Part shown: in pieces, positions 36,445 to 47,835 of the stretch
Numbering within the stretch: the first letter of the stretch is position 1
Layout of the letters: each line of letters starts with the position of its first letter
Origin: Epiperipatus broadwayi
Taxonomy: Eukaryota; Onychophora; Udeonychophora; Euonychophora; Peripatidae
Direction: 5' to 3'
DNA length: 64,000 nt
Assembly (NCBI GenBank): GCA_028023455.1
Contig: JAQFVV010006199.1
Coordinates: 5,840,972-5,904,971, forward strand
Program-made: the position numbers and the translations under genes
Notes under the pieces: generated by a model
Database searches by the model: none
Told to the model about the DNA's origin: nothing
What the model saw: the letters and a program-made list of their open reading frames with translations, nothing else

Positions 36445-36905
36445 GATTCATCATCATCATCATTATCAACCATTATCATTCCACTGCAGGATGAAGGTCT
36501 CTCCAAGTTTAATCCATCTTCTTCGATCTTTAGCTTCTCTTCTCCACATCACCCCTGCACACTTTCTTATTTCATCCATCCATTTCACATGTGGTCTCTT
36601 TCTGGGTCTTTTACAATCTCTTGGAATCCAGTTTAAAATTTCAATTGTCCATCTATTATCATCTCTTCTAGCAATATGTCCAGCCCAACTCCACTTCTTA
36701 ATTTTTTCAATGAGGTCAGTAACACCTGTTTGTTCTCTTACCCATACATTGTGTTTTCGATCTCTTCTTGTTACTCCCAACATACATCTCTCCATACTTC
36801 TTTGAGTGGTCTGAAATCTCTGTATTGCTCTTCTATTGAGTGTCCAAGTCTCAGATCCATAAGTAAGAACTGGTAAAAACATTTGTTAAAAACCTTCCTT
36901 TTCAA
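36445..36905 (-). pseudogene. RTE-type LINE, 5'-truncated, C-terminal reverse transcriptase region
   Basis: The open frame 36882-36466 encodes 138 residues: LTYGSETWTLNRR, RFQTTQRSMERCMLGVTRRD, VTDLIEKIKKWSWAGHIARR, LNWIPRDCKRPRKRPHVKWM, DEIRKCAGVMWRREAKDRR and a final LGETFILQWND. This is the conserved region after the reverse transcriptase of RTE-clade ORFs. An in-frame match (RKVFNKC) lies just upstream, one frameshift away, and then similarity stops, so the copy is 5'-truncated. The CCACTGCAGGATGAAGGTC end and the TCATCATCATCATTATC tail are typical 3' features of this clade. Confidence 0.9.
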
Positions 36906-37508
36906 ACACATAGATTATCTGAATCTAAATCTTGTACTAATTGAATTTTGAAAAACTGCATCAGTAGCTGAATAAATATATCATGGATTTGTGAAATCTG
37001 TTATTTAAATTCAAATAATTATTTTTTATTTATCTATGCGTATTGACGTAAAATTTACCTCAATTTTATTTTATTAAAAATATGTTAGTATTTATTAAAA
37101 AAATTTCATAACTTTTAATTTCGAGATATTGAAAAATGTAAAAATATACTGCAAGATAAGAAATAGTAAAAGTTAGAATAAACATTTTAACAAAGACATA
37201 TAAATCCTAATCAAGGATTTGTTGAAAAACTATTGCCACTAAAAGATTTTATAATTTCTTTTTAGTAATCAAAACTGCGGTTTTGCTGTACTGATTAAGA
37301 AAATAATGCGTTAGTGATTCATATTTGACTTTCACAAGATGAAAAGTCCAATAACATCACTTTCATGGAATCTATCACAAATCCTAGTGCTATTATTTAA
37401 TATAAATACTCTATAGAAAAATTATCTAGACTGCTTCTACAATTCCTAAGTATGGCCTTAAGGTTTTTTTTATATTTAAAATCTCTTCTGAGTCTTTTTG
37501 TACACCTA
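36906..37508. other. A+T-rich stretch with no recognised feature
   Basis: Nothing recognised. Confidence 0.5.
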
Positions 37509-37523
37509 AAGATTTCAGTATTG

Positions 37524-37611
37524 TCAAGCATTGGTGGCCTAGCATAGCTACCTTCCGAAGCAGCTGGCCTGGGTTTGCTTCCCAGTCAATGCATTTGACA
37601 TAAGGAAAAAG
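37524..37611 (+). mobile_element. SINE-A copy, tRNA-Gly-like subtype, with 15-base duplication
   Basis: CAAGCATTGGTGGCCTAGCA, CTACCTTCCGAAGCAGCTGG and CCTGGGTTTGCTTCCCAGTC, then AATGCATTTGACATAAGG and a short A-tail. The TTCC anticodon region and arms are closest, from memory, to tRNA-Gly(UCC). AAGATTTCAGTATTG is duplicated exactly at 37509-37523 and 37612-37626. Confidence 0.87.
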
Positions 37612-37626
37612 AAGATTTCAGTATTG

Positions 37627-40080
37627 ATTCTTAACAGAGTAAGATAAGTAAAAAAAAAAATTTAAGTTATACTAACTGAATGAAATTGTTGATAATTCAA
37701 CATGTCATATGGTTTTCTAAGCCCATATGATTACTATATAATGAACATATCTGACTTCTATTTTCATAGTTATTTGCTTCATTATCCCCAATTGAACAAT
37801 ACATTAAACACTAACTAATACTGGCCTTCTCCAGAATTTTCTTATAGACAAAAAAATGTTCTTCTTTTTGTCATAAATTTGGATTTAACTAACCAATTTC
37901 TAACATATACTGAAGTGAATATTTCACTGGCAGTTTTAATTAGTTGCCAAAATCAGGCAGAAGAAAGAGTAAGTTTAGTTTACAGTTGGTTAGAAAGGGA
38001 GACATCTAGAGCATATCTTATTTGGTCATACATATAATTTTAAACGTAATAATAATTTAAAACTCAATTTATTACATATTTACCTAGCTACACACACAGG
38101 CACAAAATTATTTGTATTTATGTTGTATAATAACCTTTTGATTATATTTTCTTTTGTTATGGTCAAAATACATTTCAGAATGTTAGGAGAATGTTAGGAA
38201 GACTCATAAATGAAGGCATAATTCATGCAAGGATATTGCTTAAGGAATTAAACATGACTGAAAAACAAAATTAGTCATGATATTTATATAAATTTATTTT
38301 GAAACTGTTTTACTTTACATATTCCACATTAATATATTTTTAAATATAAAATATTACATATGAAGTAAAAGGAATATAAATGAGTTTTGAATTATTTTAA
38401 AGAAGAGCAAAAATCTTAATGAATAACAAATAATGCTATAAACCACAAAAGATTTAATATTATAAATGTCCAAATTAAAAATTATTTGAAATTGAAGTTA
38501 AATAGATTTATTAACAAAATAAAATTCTTTTAACATTGGTGTATGAATATATATGTGGGTGAATGCAGAATTTGATTCATTAAGTACATGCTTCATGAAG
38601 TGAATTATGTTATTTAGATATGAACTAGGATGTTAAAAGTCATTAATTATGAAGAGTTCTATCATATCTGAAAATGGTTATGGCCCCATTTTACTTAAAT
38701 GCAATAAAGAGACATAAAATATTATATAATAAGATAATAACAATTTGTATCCATATAATTCTATAATTAAAACCACTTCTTTTCTTTTCAAAAACTTTAT
38801 TTGATGTAAATGGATTTGTAACAATTTGTACTTTATCACCAGTATTGACTATGGTTTGTGTTAATCATAGTTGAATATTAGCAAAATGATTTTAAAAATT
38901 CGATGCAAAGCACGTGCATTTATATTACAGAGTAGTATTGATTATAATATAGCCATTTGTTATTTGTTGTCATTGAATATATTTACTGTTAATGGCTAGT
39001 TAATATGACCCTGTACCATGAGCCCTCTTTAGATATTTGAATTAATGAAGTTATAAATATTGTACTAATGATAAAATGATTTATATTCTATTATATGCAG
39101 TTATTATAGCTTTGCTATATGTGCCTATAAATATGTTATGAATTGTTTATTTTACATGATTGTATTCAATTATATTTTATGGATATTGTTTGATGATGTG
39201 CTCTGTAACTTTATTAATTAATTCTATCTCTGATATTTTTCAATTGTGTTATGGAAACTATCACTAAGATGATGATGATTAAGAAAATTTTAAATGATAA
39301 AAAATTATATCAATTATGAAAGAGTTTGTGAGAGAAAGAGACACATGAACATACACAAACATTTAGTTTATAACATTGTTAGAGTTACATTAAAGTCAAG
39401 GAGATAATTAATATTAAAGTAAATGAATTTAATAGTTAAACCTGAAAAGTAAATTAAGTAAGAAATTATTTAGACTGTATTGTATGAAAAGTCAAGCTCA
39501 TTAAAATTTTATGTTATGACCAAATAATATCTTTTTGAAACTGATAAAAAGAAAACTAAATCCTTTTAAAATTTATTGTATTTTGTATATAAATCTGAAT
39601 TTTAGGAACTGATAGTGGCATTGTACATTGTTTGTATATAAATAAATTATTGTGATATTTATTAAACTACTACATTTTCATGTGTATTTCTTTTAAAATA
39701 ATGGCTTCATTTGTTGTGTACATTTACTGAGTAAATTGAAAAGATTTCTAATGCCCTGACTTAGACTGAAAATAATTTATTCTATGTGATAGTTATGAAA
39801 TGAAATGGAGAAAATGCATAAAAAGGAATCGAGAGAATTTGTAAAAATAATGATTAAATGAATTTTTGTATGGTCTTTATAGTGCCATTCAACCTGTCAC
39901 AGAAACATGAAATATAAGTGTACTTTTATAAGCAGATTAGAGTTTAACCCAATTTAAATAATCTCCCAGATTTTGATCATTATCAAGGGTAATGGAAAGT
40001 ATTAAATAAACAATTAAAAGACCATTTACTTTAAATGATTATAAACCTGGGGCATCTTTCCTCCAATATTTAAGAGTGAT
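37627..40080. other. A+T-rich stretch with no recognised feature
   Basis: No reading frame, RNA or known repeat seen over about 2.4 kb. Confidence 0.5.
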
Positions 40081-40095
40081 ATTGACTGCCCTTTA

Positions 40096-40187
40096 TATAT
40101 ATATGTCAAAGCATTGACCAAGAAGCGAACGCGGGCCAGCTGCTAGGAAGGCAGCTATTCTAACTGCTAGACCACCAACGCTTGACT
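40096..40187 (-). mobile_element. SINE-A copy, tRNA-Gly-like subtype
   Basis: Minus strand: AAGCGTTGGTGGTCTAGCAG, TAGCTGCCTTCCTAGCAGC, CGCGTTCGCTTCTTGGTC and AATGCTTTGACATATAT. Flanks ATTGACTGCCCTTTA (40081-40095) and ATTGGCTGACCTTTA (40188-40202) are a 13-of-15 match and probably the target-site duplication. Confidence 0.82.
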
Positions 40188-40202
40188 ATTGGCTGACCTT
40201 TA

Positions 40203-41117
40203 CAACATAAAATGCAAAAAATAAAAATAGAAAGTGATATATATATATATATTAGTGTAGACCACAAACCTTATTTCTCTTATATTAGGTAATTATCTCT
40301 ATTCTGCTCAATGGCTAATAGTAAACATGCATCCTACCAAAAAAATTGATTTACATAAAATTCGACTTAAGCAAAAAATTATGAAACTGATCAAGTCTAC
40401 AATATGGATCATTGCCTGTATTTTATGTATTTATTTTACATATTAATTTAAAAACACTACATTTTTTTGCTTATACTAATATTAGCATTTGTTAAGTATT
40501 TTATTTTAAATAAATAACACATCACTGGATTCCATTATGATGATTTTTCTAATAATTTATTTTACAATTTTTTTTTTTAATGATTTTAAAATAGTCCTAT
40601 TGTAACGTCTATAATGTTATAGTAAAAATTACATAAATACAGTTTTAAAAATAGCCAATTAATGACAACTTCTAAACAAGTTTAAAATCAAGAGAGAAAA
40701 GGGTAATAAAATATATGCTGATTATTTCTATTGGATTCTGGGTTTCTCCAGAGCATAATTGCAAAGGAAATATTTATTACAATGGAATGTTTTGTTTTTC
40801 ATTCAGAAACATCAGCTATATTTTATTGTCTCTATTCTTATATATACGTAGATAGGGCAATCTAGACTAAATTTTTGCACATTATTATATTAGTTTTTAG
40901 AATAACAAATTATTGTACATGCATTCTTTTTTTATAATAAATTTGGGGAAATCTTGATTGAAAACCATTAGTTACATAATTTTTTATATTAGTTTTTTTA
41001 AAAAAAAAAAAAAAGTATGAATGGTTGTGATAGGGTTACAAGCATGATATAATTCATTGGTAGCTTCAGTTTCTTCCTATTCAGTTACATATATATATAA
41101 AACAAGATTTAAAACTA
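40203..41117. other. A+T-rich stretch with no recognised feature
   Basis: Nothing recognised. Confidence 0.5.
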
Positions 41118-41276
41118 GTGAACATCACATGATCACTATTTCCTATACTTACAACAAGCTGTTAAAACAGTGATAAACTCCCCATAAAGTTGTGCAACAC
41201 AGTGCAAACAATATTATTCAATGGATGCAAGAATTTTTGTGCATAAAATCCCTATCTAGTTCCCACTCATCCAATA

Positions 41277-41318
41277 TCTCCAGATTGGTTTCTATCTTAT
41301 AGTTTTTATTAGTGAGGA
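41277..41318 (-). ncRNA. Degenerate hammerhead, R1-D copy 1
   Basis: UCCUCA, CTAATAA, stem II, GAAAC, CA, ATC, UGGAGA on the minus strand. Two core G residues are A and the cleavage triplet is AUC. Inactive by core loss. Confidence 0.65.
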
Positions 41319-41719
41319 GCCTTGTATCTGAAAGCACTGCACGTAAATTTTAGGATCTAATACAACCCTCCAGCAGCCACATTTTACCTTTTAGTTAACT
41401 ATAAAGCTATGAGTCTCAATGAAAACAGATACTATTTTCAATCCAAGTTTATTTGCTTGTCATATAGATCTGAATCCAGTTCAGTATCTATACCTTTTGG
41501 TGTCTTTGGTTTTTTAATAACCAAAGTCACCATTATCATATAGGCAGCAGGAGTGGTATTAAACCACTAAATATTGCATGATTACCCTTTTCTATGCTTA
41601 TGCAAGCTGTTAAAATGGTGACAAACTCTCCTTATAGTAGTGCTACACCATATAAACGATGATAACCAAAGGATGCAAGAAGAGCATAAAATTCCTATCT
41701 AGTGCCTAATCATCCAATA

Positions 41720-41761
41720 TCTCCAGACTAGTTTCTAGCCTGTGTCTTTCATTAGTGAAGA
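41720..41761 (-). ncRNA. Hammerhead, R1-D copy 2, one core change
   Basis: UCUUCA, CTAATGA, stem II, GAAAC, TA, GTC, UGGAGA. Stem I has six pairs, with U-A at pair 4 instead of the usual C-G: a two-sided compensatory change. G5 of the core is A, so it should not cleave. Confidence 0.75.
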
Positions 41762-42056
41762 GTCTTGGATTTGAAAAATTATGTAAGCATAGCAAATGGT
41801 GATCATGTGATGTTTAGTGGTTTAATACCATTTCTGCCCATGACTAGGGTTATTAAGAATCAAAAACATAAAAATGTATAAATACTAAACTGGGTTCAGA
41901 TCTATATGACTATACAAGCTAATGATCTTGAATTGAAAACATTATCTGTTTTCATTTTGGACTTATAACTTTATAGTTAACTAAAAAGGTAACAGTGGCT
42001 GCTGGAGGGTTGCATTACGTCCTAAGATCTAAATGCAGTGCTCTCAGATTCAAGGC

Positions 42057-42098
42057 TTTTCACTGATGAAAGCCACCAACTAGAAGCTAGTCTAGGGA
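42057..42098 (+). ncRNA. Hammerhead, R1-D copy 3
   Basis: UUUUCA, CTGATGA (42063-42069), stem II, GAAGC, TA, GTC, UAGGGA. A15.1 is G, giving a G-U pair in stem III. Stem I relies on G-U pairs and has one mismatch. Probably weak or inactive. Confidence 0.7.
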
Positions 42099-42160
42099 TA
42101 TTGGATGAGTAGGCACTAGATAGTGATTTTATGCACAAACCTTCTTACATCATTACTAAT

Positions 42161-42798
42161 GTTTTCACTAGATAAACTAGCATAATATTGTCTTAGGGAA
42201 TATTTGCATAAAATTAATTAGTAATATTTATTGTTTATAAAACATAGTTGTTATTAAATTTCTAATTATTATGTGGTGTTAAGTCACCATCAATTCCTAA
42301 TATCATAATTATATTTTATTTAGTAATATTTCATTAATCTTAACTTTAGATATGAGCTTTAAAATATCAACTTTATGCAAGTTCTTTGAAATGAATATGG
42401 AAATGTTTAAAACAGAAGAAAGTCAAGAAATAGTATGCTTTGATTTTTAAGAGTTGTTACAAATTTCTAAATTGCAAGATATAGTATTTTTTTAAAAATA
42501 TCTATCATCTCTTTGATTATTTAGGCTTCTTAATTATATATTCATAAGTATGACAATAGACTCTATTGCTGATCATTCTTTTCTTTTTTTCTTATATAAA
42601 ACTTTCTAAGCATTATAAATTTTTTTAATAATTTAGAGCTTCTCATTATTCAACATAAAACTTCAGTTTTAATATATGTTCATCAAGCAATGGTTTCAAA
42701 TATAACCTGATTAAATATTTCTTTTGTGTGTGTGTTGTTGTTGTTGTATAAAGTAAGTTCACAAGTCTTCATCTTTCACAAGTATCAATACTTTTTTG
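42161..42798. other. A+T-rich stretch with no recognised feature
   Basis: A GTT simple repeat lies at about 42732-42747. Nothing else seen. Confidence 0.45.
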
Positions 42799-42882
42799 AC
42801 AAGTATCAATAATTTTTCTATTCTTCTTCTTCACTGTCCAATTTTCATAACTATAGATAGTCATAAAATTATACAGCTTGAA
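42799..42882 (-). pseudogene. LINE fragment, post-RT region
   Basis: One frame reads FKLYNFMTIYSYENWTVKKK, then NRKIIDTC. The SYENWTVKKKNRK block fits the YGCESWTVKK motif after the reverse transcriptase of RTE/BovB-like elements. Degraded LINE sequence probably continues to about 43200 on the minus strand (a GRKTLYVQLQ-like piece is visible), but frames break often. Confidence 0.6.
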
Positions 42883-43200
42883 AAATTCTGGATTTTGTTT
42901 TTAAAGTTGTAACTGTACATATAAAGTTTTTCTTCCAGATTTTTTTCAGTAATTGTGCTTACTATCTTGTTTGTCACTCTTTATTAATGATAAGTGTTTT
43001 TAGAAACCAAAAACTTATTTATCTTCATTATTAATTTTTAAGTTAATTTTGTCACTGTTTTCTTACTTCTTATCTTTTTATTATTCATAATTCAATTTTC
43101 TCATTGTCATTTATTTAATTTTTTCAATAAATATCTTCCAATTTTTCTTCTTACAAATGTGGTTTCATTTCTATTTTTCAGATTAGAGTTTTTTCCTCAC

Positions 43201-44214
43201 AAATCCTAAGATCTTTTTTTTTTCAGCTAATGTGGCTCCCATCTAAATATTTAATAAAAGTTGAATATATTGATGAATTATATAAAACACTGTCTAACTC
43301 AAATTTTGATAGTGTGAAATTGTTTTACTATAGACTGTTTTTAACAGTAGCTACATTTCCCATATAAACATTCTTCATAAAATATAAACTAAAATACGTT
43401 TATTTTCATTAATTTGGCTGAACAAAAGACAGTTGTGTCTAGTAAAGTATTTTTGTTGCATACTAAAAACATTTTAATTATTTAACAATTATGTCTTTTG
43501 TTTTTCTCATTTCCATCAGATAGAAAATTATATTTTATAGGAATGACATAATAGAAAAAATGTGTTTGTTTATGCCTTGTTTAATCTTAAAATTATTTCC
43601 TTACTTGAAAATTAATTATTTATTCAGGATCCAAATTGTAAAATAGTTTATAACAAAAAAGTTAAATCATGTATTTTCCCCCTATTTAAATTTAAAACTA
43701 GATGCTATTTTTGCCAGAAACTTTTCTGGCTTTTTTTCTTTTTAACTGTATTATCTTCAATATAGGTTAGTTATCACTATCCCCTTTTGTTATTGTTCAC
43801 CTCTCTGCATTGACAATAATAATGAGATTTGTGTATTTATGCAATCAGATTTTTATTCTTTAATTTACATGTAACTAGATTTGGGGCAAAAGTTTCAATT
43901 AAGCAAAGATCTATATTTAAGTAATTTATTTAAGCAGTACCTCTATCTATCATATAAGGAGATGAGATCTAGTATAGGTAGACTAAATCTTAGCCTATCT
44001 CATACAATCTGGATAGGCTATAAGGCCTATGGAATCATTTCATAATGTAGTAATAGTAATAGTAAAATGAGTAATATTAGTGGTTTAATCTTAATTTTAA
44101 TAGTTTTATAAATAATAGTTAGTTTGGATATTAATACTTCTGTTTGATACAAACTTTTCAAGACAACTGTTATATTTAAAAAGTTGTCAAGATTTAAGAC
44201 TGATATAATTGTTT
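43201..44214. other. No recognised feature
   Basis: Possible further decayed LINE sequence, but no frame supports it. Confidence 0.4.
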
Positions 44215-46130
44215 TTAATAAAACACATCTTCCAGGAGAAAAAGGCAGTAGTATAGAATACGAGTTTTTGAAAGATTGCCTGGTATTGGATTTGTTGTGA
44301 ATTTAAATTTTGTATCTTTATAGAATTTCTAAATATAGTAATGAAAGGCTAATGGTTCTTATATTCATTTTATCAATACTAATGCTACATAATTACAGTT
44401 CAAAGAAAGAAAGCTTTTCTATCTTGTGGGATAGTAATATTATATCTAACTCATTCAAAAACTTTTTTTTTTCTTGGAATACTTTAATACACATGTTGAT
44501 AGGACCAGTACATTTTGGCCCAAGATTATTAAAAATAATGGTATTAGTCTTGTATTAACAGTGTCTAGGCTGATTATTACAAACATTTTATTTAAGCAAA
44601 AAATCATTATAAAGAAATTTGAATGCTTTTGAATTCCAAAAATTGTACCAATACATTAATTTACAGTTAGAAATCAGATGCAAACATTTATATTACAGGA
44701 ATACTTATTAGTGAAGATCTTAGACAAATATGCTCTAAGGTTAAAATGATAAGTACATTAATAAATAAGTCTTATTATAATTACTTTCCAAGTTTAAATT
44801 CATATTAAAATAAAGTGAAATGTTTGTTCTTTAAAAACATTTACTGTCTATGCTAAATTTCAGCAGCTATTAAACACTAAAACTGCCAATTGGGCTTTTA
44901 AAATTGTCATATTATTACTGACTAGTGAAAAATAAAATGTGTACCTTTGTAATACATTAATGAGAATTTTTATAAGTGATGCAAAAATTTAAAGGTTAAA
45001 AATTCAGCAACTAATAAGAATTCAAATTGATTGGTGGATTAATCAGGATCACATTCGTTTATATATATAGATTAAAAGTAACTCTGTGGATAACTCTCTT
45101 AGAAAAAGTACTTTAATCATGTTTTGAAATGATACAAGAATTGATGGATCAGACAGTTTTTAATGAGAATTTTATTCTATCTATTCAAAATGAACTTTAT
45201 TAAACAAAAAGTTTTGGGATCAACAAAATATTTGAAGACATTTTAAGATATGATGGTTGTAATTTAGTTTTATAACTACTAGAGGTTTTTTTTTTTTTAG
45301 AAATATATAGATTCATTAACTGAATTTAATAATGTTTTTACTATTTCAAGTTATAAAAATAAAATTAAAAAAAAGAAAAACATGGTAATTATTGCAATTT
45401 TATAATGAAATCTCACTGTTATTCACTAAAACAAAAAAAAAGACACAATTTTGCTGAATGGATTGTTTCCAACTTATTTACCAGATACTCACTGAGATTT
45501 TAGAAAATGTGAATAAGAATTATATATATGGTTTTTATAGCCAAGAAAAGTGATGGGAGAAAAGGTATCAATTTATATATTTCTTTTATTGCTTTGGTCA
45601 AGGCATTTGATTCAACTAATCAAGCGCTTGTCTGGAAATATCTGAAATTAATTGGTTAATCAAAATTTGTTCATAGTATATGATTTTTACAATGGTAAAA
45701 TGAAAATAATCATTATAATTATAGATGAAAAATCTGAGGTATTTGAAATATTTCCAATGTTGTTTTCTATTTTTATGATAATGATTTTGGAGCAGTTTAC
45801 AGACAGCTTCATCATATGTTACAAGTTTGAAGATGCATGTTTTAATATGAATTGATCAAAAACAGAAATAATAACTTCATATTTTTGGTTTTATAGATTT
45901 ATAGTATATTTAGAAATTGTTATTCTTGCCAATTAAAAACATAAATTTATAGAATGCTTTGAACTCAACCTTTTAACGTTTCTAGTTTAGTAATTATTAA
46001 TGGTCAAAAAAACTAAACTTCTTTATCAGAAAGTAAAGAAAGAAAAATTTTCAACTACTTTTTTGTCTGGTTGATGAAAAATTTAAGAATACTTCTTTCA
46101 ATATATGCTAAGGCACCACTAATCAACATT
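44215..46130 (+). pseudogene. Degenerate APE-type LINE: endonuclease and reverse transcriptase
   Basis: Pieces of one ORF appear in order across frames. HLPGEKGSSIEYEFLKDCLV (from about 44225) and KYSNERLMVLIFILS belong to the endonuclease, and LIITNILFKQK follows near 44570. ILLNGLFPTYLPDTH then FRKCE (45460-45510), SIYISFIALVKAFDSTNQAL, VWKYLKLIG and LFSIFMIMILEQF are reverse transcriptase fingers and palm; KAFDSTN is the first conserved RT aspartate motif. FVWLMKNLRILLSIYAKA near 46065 is post-RT. The set matches elements often labelled jockey-like, with an ETHLPGEG endonuclease motif. Frameshifts, stops and loss of the catalytic FADD region make it dead. The 82- and 67-codon frames at 44310 and 45652 are parts of it. 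Confidence 0.8.
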
Positions 46131-46602
46131 TTAATATTTCATAAAATTAATTATTTTTTACCCATTATTAAATTTACTTCATTCAGAATATATTATTCCC
46201 TTATCACCAAACTAATCTGAAATAAATAAAAAAGCAGTAGTTCTAAGCATAAGAAATATGCAAAAACATATTAAATTCAGTGGTCTCTCATTACATAGTA
46301 TTTCTACATTTTATCTTCAGAAAACCATTAATGAAATGATTAAATTAATTAGTTTCTTCACAAGTGTTAATAGTGTAATTCCTGTTAACTCTGCTGTCAC
46401 TGCACCACCATTAACAATAATTTTATCAAAAGCTTAATAATTGTCATAAGTAAACACACTGCTCTCTCATATAATGTATTTCTAAATAAAATTAACTACT
46501 GGAAAACATATGAAATTGGAAAATGATAATAGTATATCAAATAATAGTCAACCTTTCTTGTTATGTAGTAACAAATACATTATAAAAAAGTTCAGATATT
46601 GA
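46131..46602. other. Unassigned stretch between two LINE pieces
   Basis: It may be linking LINE sequence, but I cannot confirm a frame. Confidence 0.35.
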
Positions 46603-46854
46603 CATCTGGAATCCAAATATCTGGACTTCCTAATTAAAATAAATGTCACTACCCTTCCTACTAATTATTTTCTCTTCTACAAGCAATACTTCAAAAATAT
46701 AGATCCATTATGTGTCATCTGTCATAGAAATGAAAAAAGATTGGAACACATTCTTATGGATTGTTTCTCACTTCTTTTTTGTTGTACTCTTATCATTAAC
46801 ATAACTCATTCAAACTCACTAACAGTCAACATTCATAAAAAATATACAAAGTGA
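46603..46854 (+). pseudogene. LINE C-terminal zinc-finger-like fragment
   Basis: An open frame of 83 codons without a usable start reads YLDFLIKINVTTLPTNYFLF, then NIDPLCVICHRNEKRLEHIL and MDCF. The C-x2-C-x8-H-x4-C spacing matches the zinc-knuckle-like motif near the C-terminus of several non-LTR retrotransposon ORFs. Similar coding-like wording (FTLWFTISYLSFNPTSHNS) continues in another frame to about 47080. Whether it belongs to the LINE ending near 46130 or to a separate one is unclear. Confidence 0.6.
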
Positions 46855-47679
46855 TATTTTTCCCAATATAAGAATTACTACATTCTTTTCACACTCTGGT
46901 TCACAATATCTTATCTAAGTTTTAATCCAACATCTCACAATAGTAAACCACTCTTTCTAAAAAAAATTAAATAACATTAAGACCAGAGATGACACCCATG
47001 CATCAGCTGATATTTTTGCAGCTACATGGAATCTGATCTCATTAACAACAACCCAATGACTTGGCTATTGAATATACTAATTAATATGCATTAGATATAT
47101 ATTGTCTAGTGCTCAATTATATGAACATCTATCTTATTGCTTTTCTACAATAGGCTAGATGCTGAAATACTTCAAAAAGTAAAATAGAAAAATTAAAAAA
47201 AATAGCATCACAAAATAACAAACTAAAAGATCATCCTATGTTGTATATGGATATATTTGTGATGTATGAATTGATTTATGTAGTCATTGCAAAATATCCT
47301 TTTTTTTTTTTTTATCTATTATTATTATTAGTTAGAAAGGCCCTACATGATTATGAGAAGCTGCTAATTGTTCATAATTGACATTCTTAATTCTTAACCA
47401 GCATCAAAATATATAAGTATACATTATATGTTTTTATTATTATTAAGTGCGAACATTTCTATTTATCAATTATTGTTATTTTTGCGATCGGATTGCCGAA
47501 TTGCAATGTAGATTTTGTAATAACATTATAAAAAAATTGAATAAAAAAAAAGTAAGACAACATAGAAGTAATCAATAACTAAAAAAAAATAGGTCATATC
47601 ATTCTTATAAAAGATTGTTAAAGGAATTAAAGTAAAACACAGAAGATTTCAGTGTAAGGTAATAGATAATTTATTAACT
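46855..47679. other. Decayed LINE tail, then A+T-rich sequence
   Basis: LINE-like frames fade out near 47080. The remainder holds a T-run at 47301-47313 and nothing else recognised. Confidence 0.4.
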
Positions 47680-47835
47680 ATAGGAAATTTGAACACAGAC
47701 TTTCAAGCTCCCTTCAGCTACCCACTCTATCTCATATGTTTATCGGTTGTATGAGATAGAGTGGATAGCTCAAAGCTTGAACGTCTATGTTCAAATGCCC
47801 CATAATTACATTTGTGTTCAAATCTCCTATAATTA
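47680..47835. repeat. Palindromic element, unclassified
   Basis: TAGGAAATTTGAACACAGAC and CACTCTATCTCATA on the left pair with TATGAGATAGAGTG and later blocks on the right. The outer right end repeats the terminus (TGTGTTCAAATCTCCTATA). The size suits a foldback MITE. No superfamily terminus is recognised. Confidence 0.7.

Larger units (their letters stand above)
41118..42160. mobile_element. R1-D: inverted retrozyme-like array
   Basis: Minus-strand sequence with two hammerheads 443 bases apart (to about 41775) flips to plus-strand sequence with one hammerhead (to about 42160). Between ribozymes the unit contains the family blocks AGTTAACTATAAAGCTATGA and CCAAGTTTATTTGC. The right end is truncated at CCTTCTTACATC. 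I see no clear target-site duplication. It is more diverged than R1-B. Confidence 0.75.

Noticed and set aside
36491-36876. Two plus-strand frames of 104 and 66 codons
   Set aside because: Antisense shadows of the RTE C-terminal coding frame on the minus strand.
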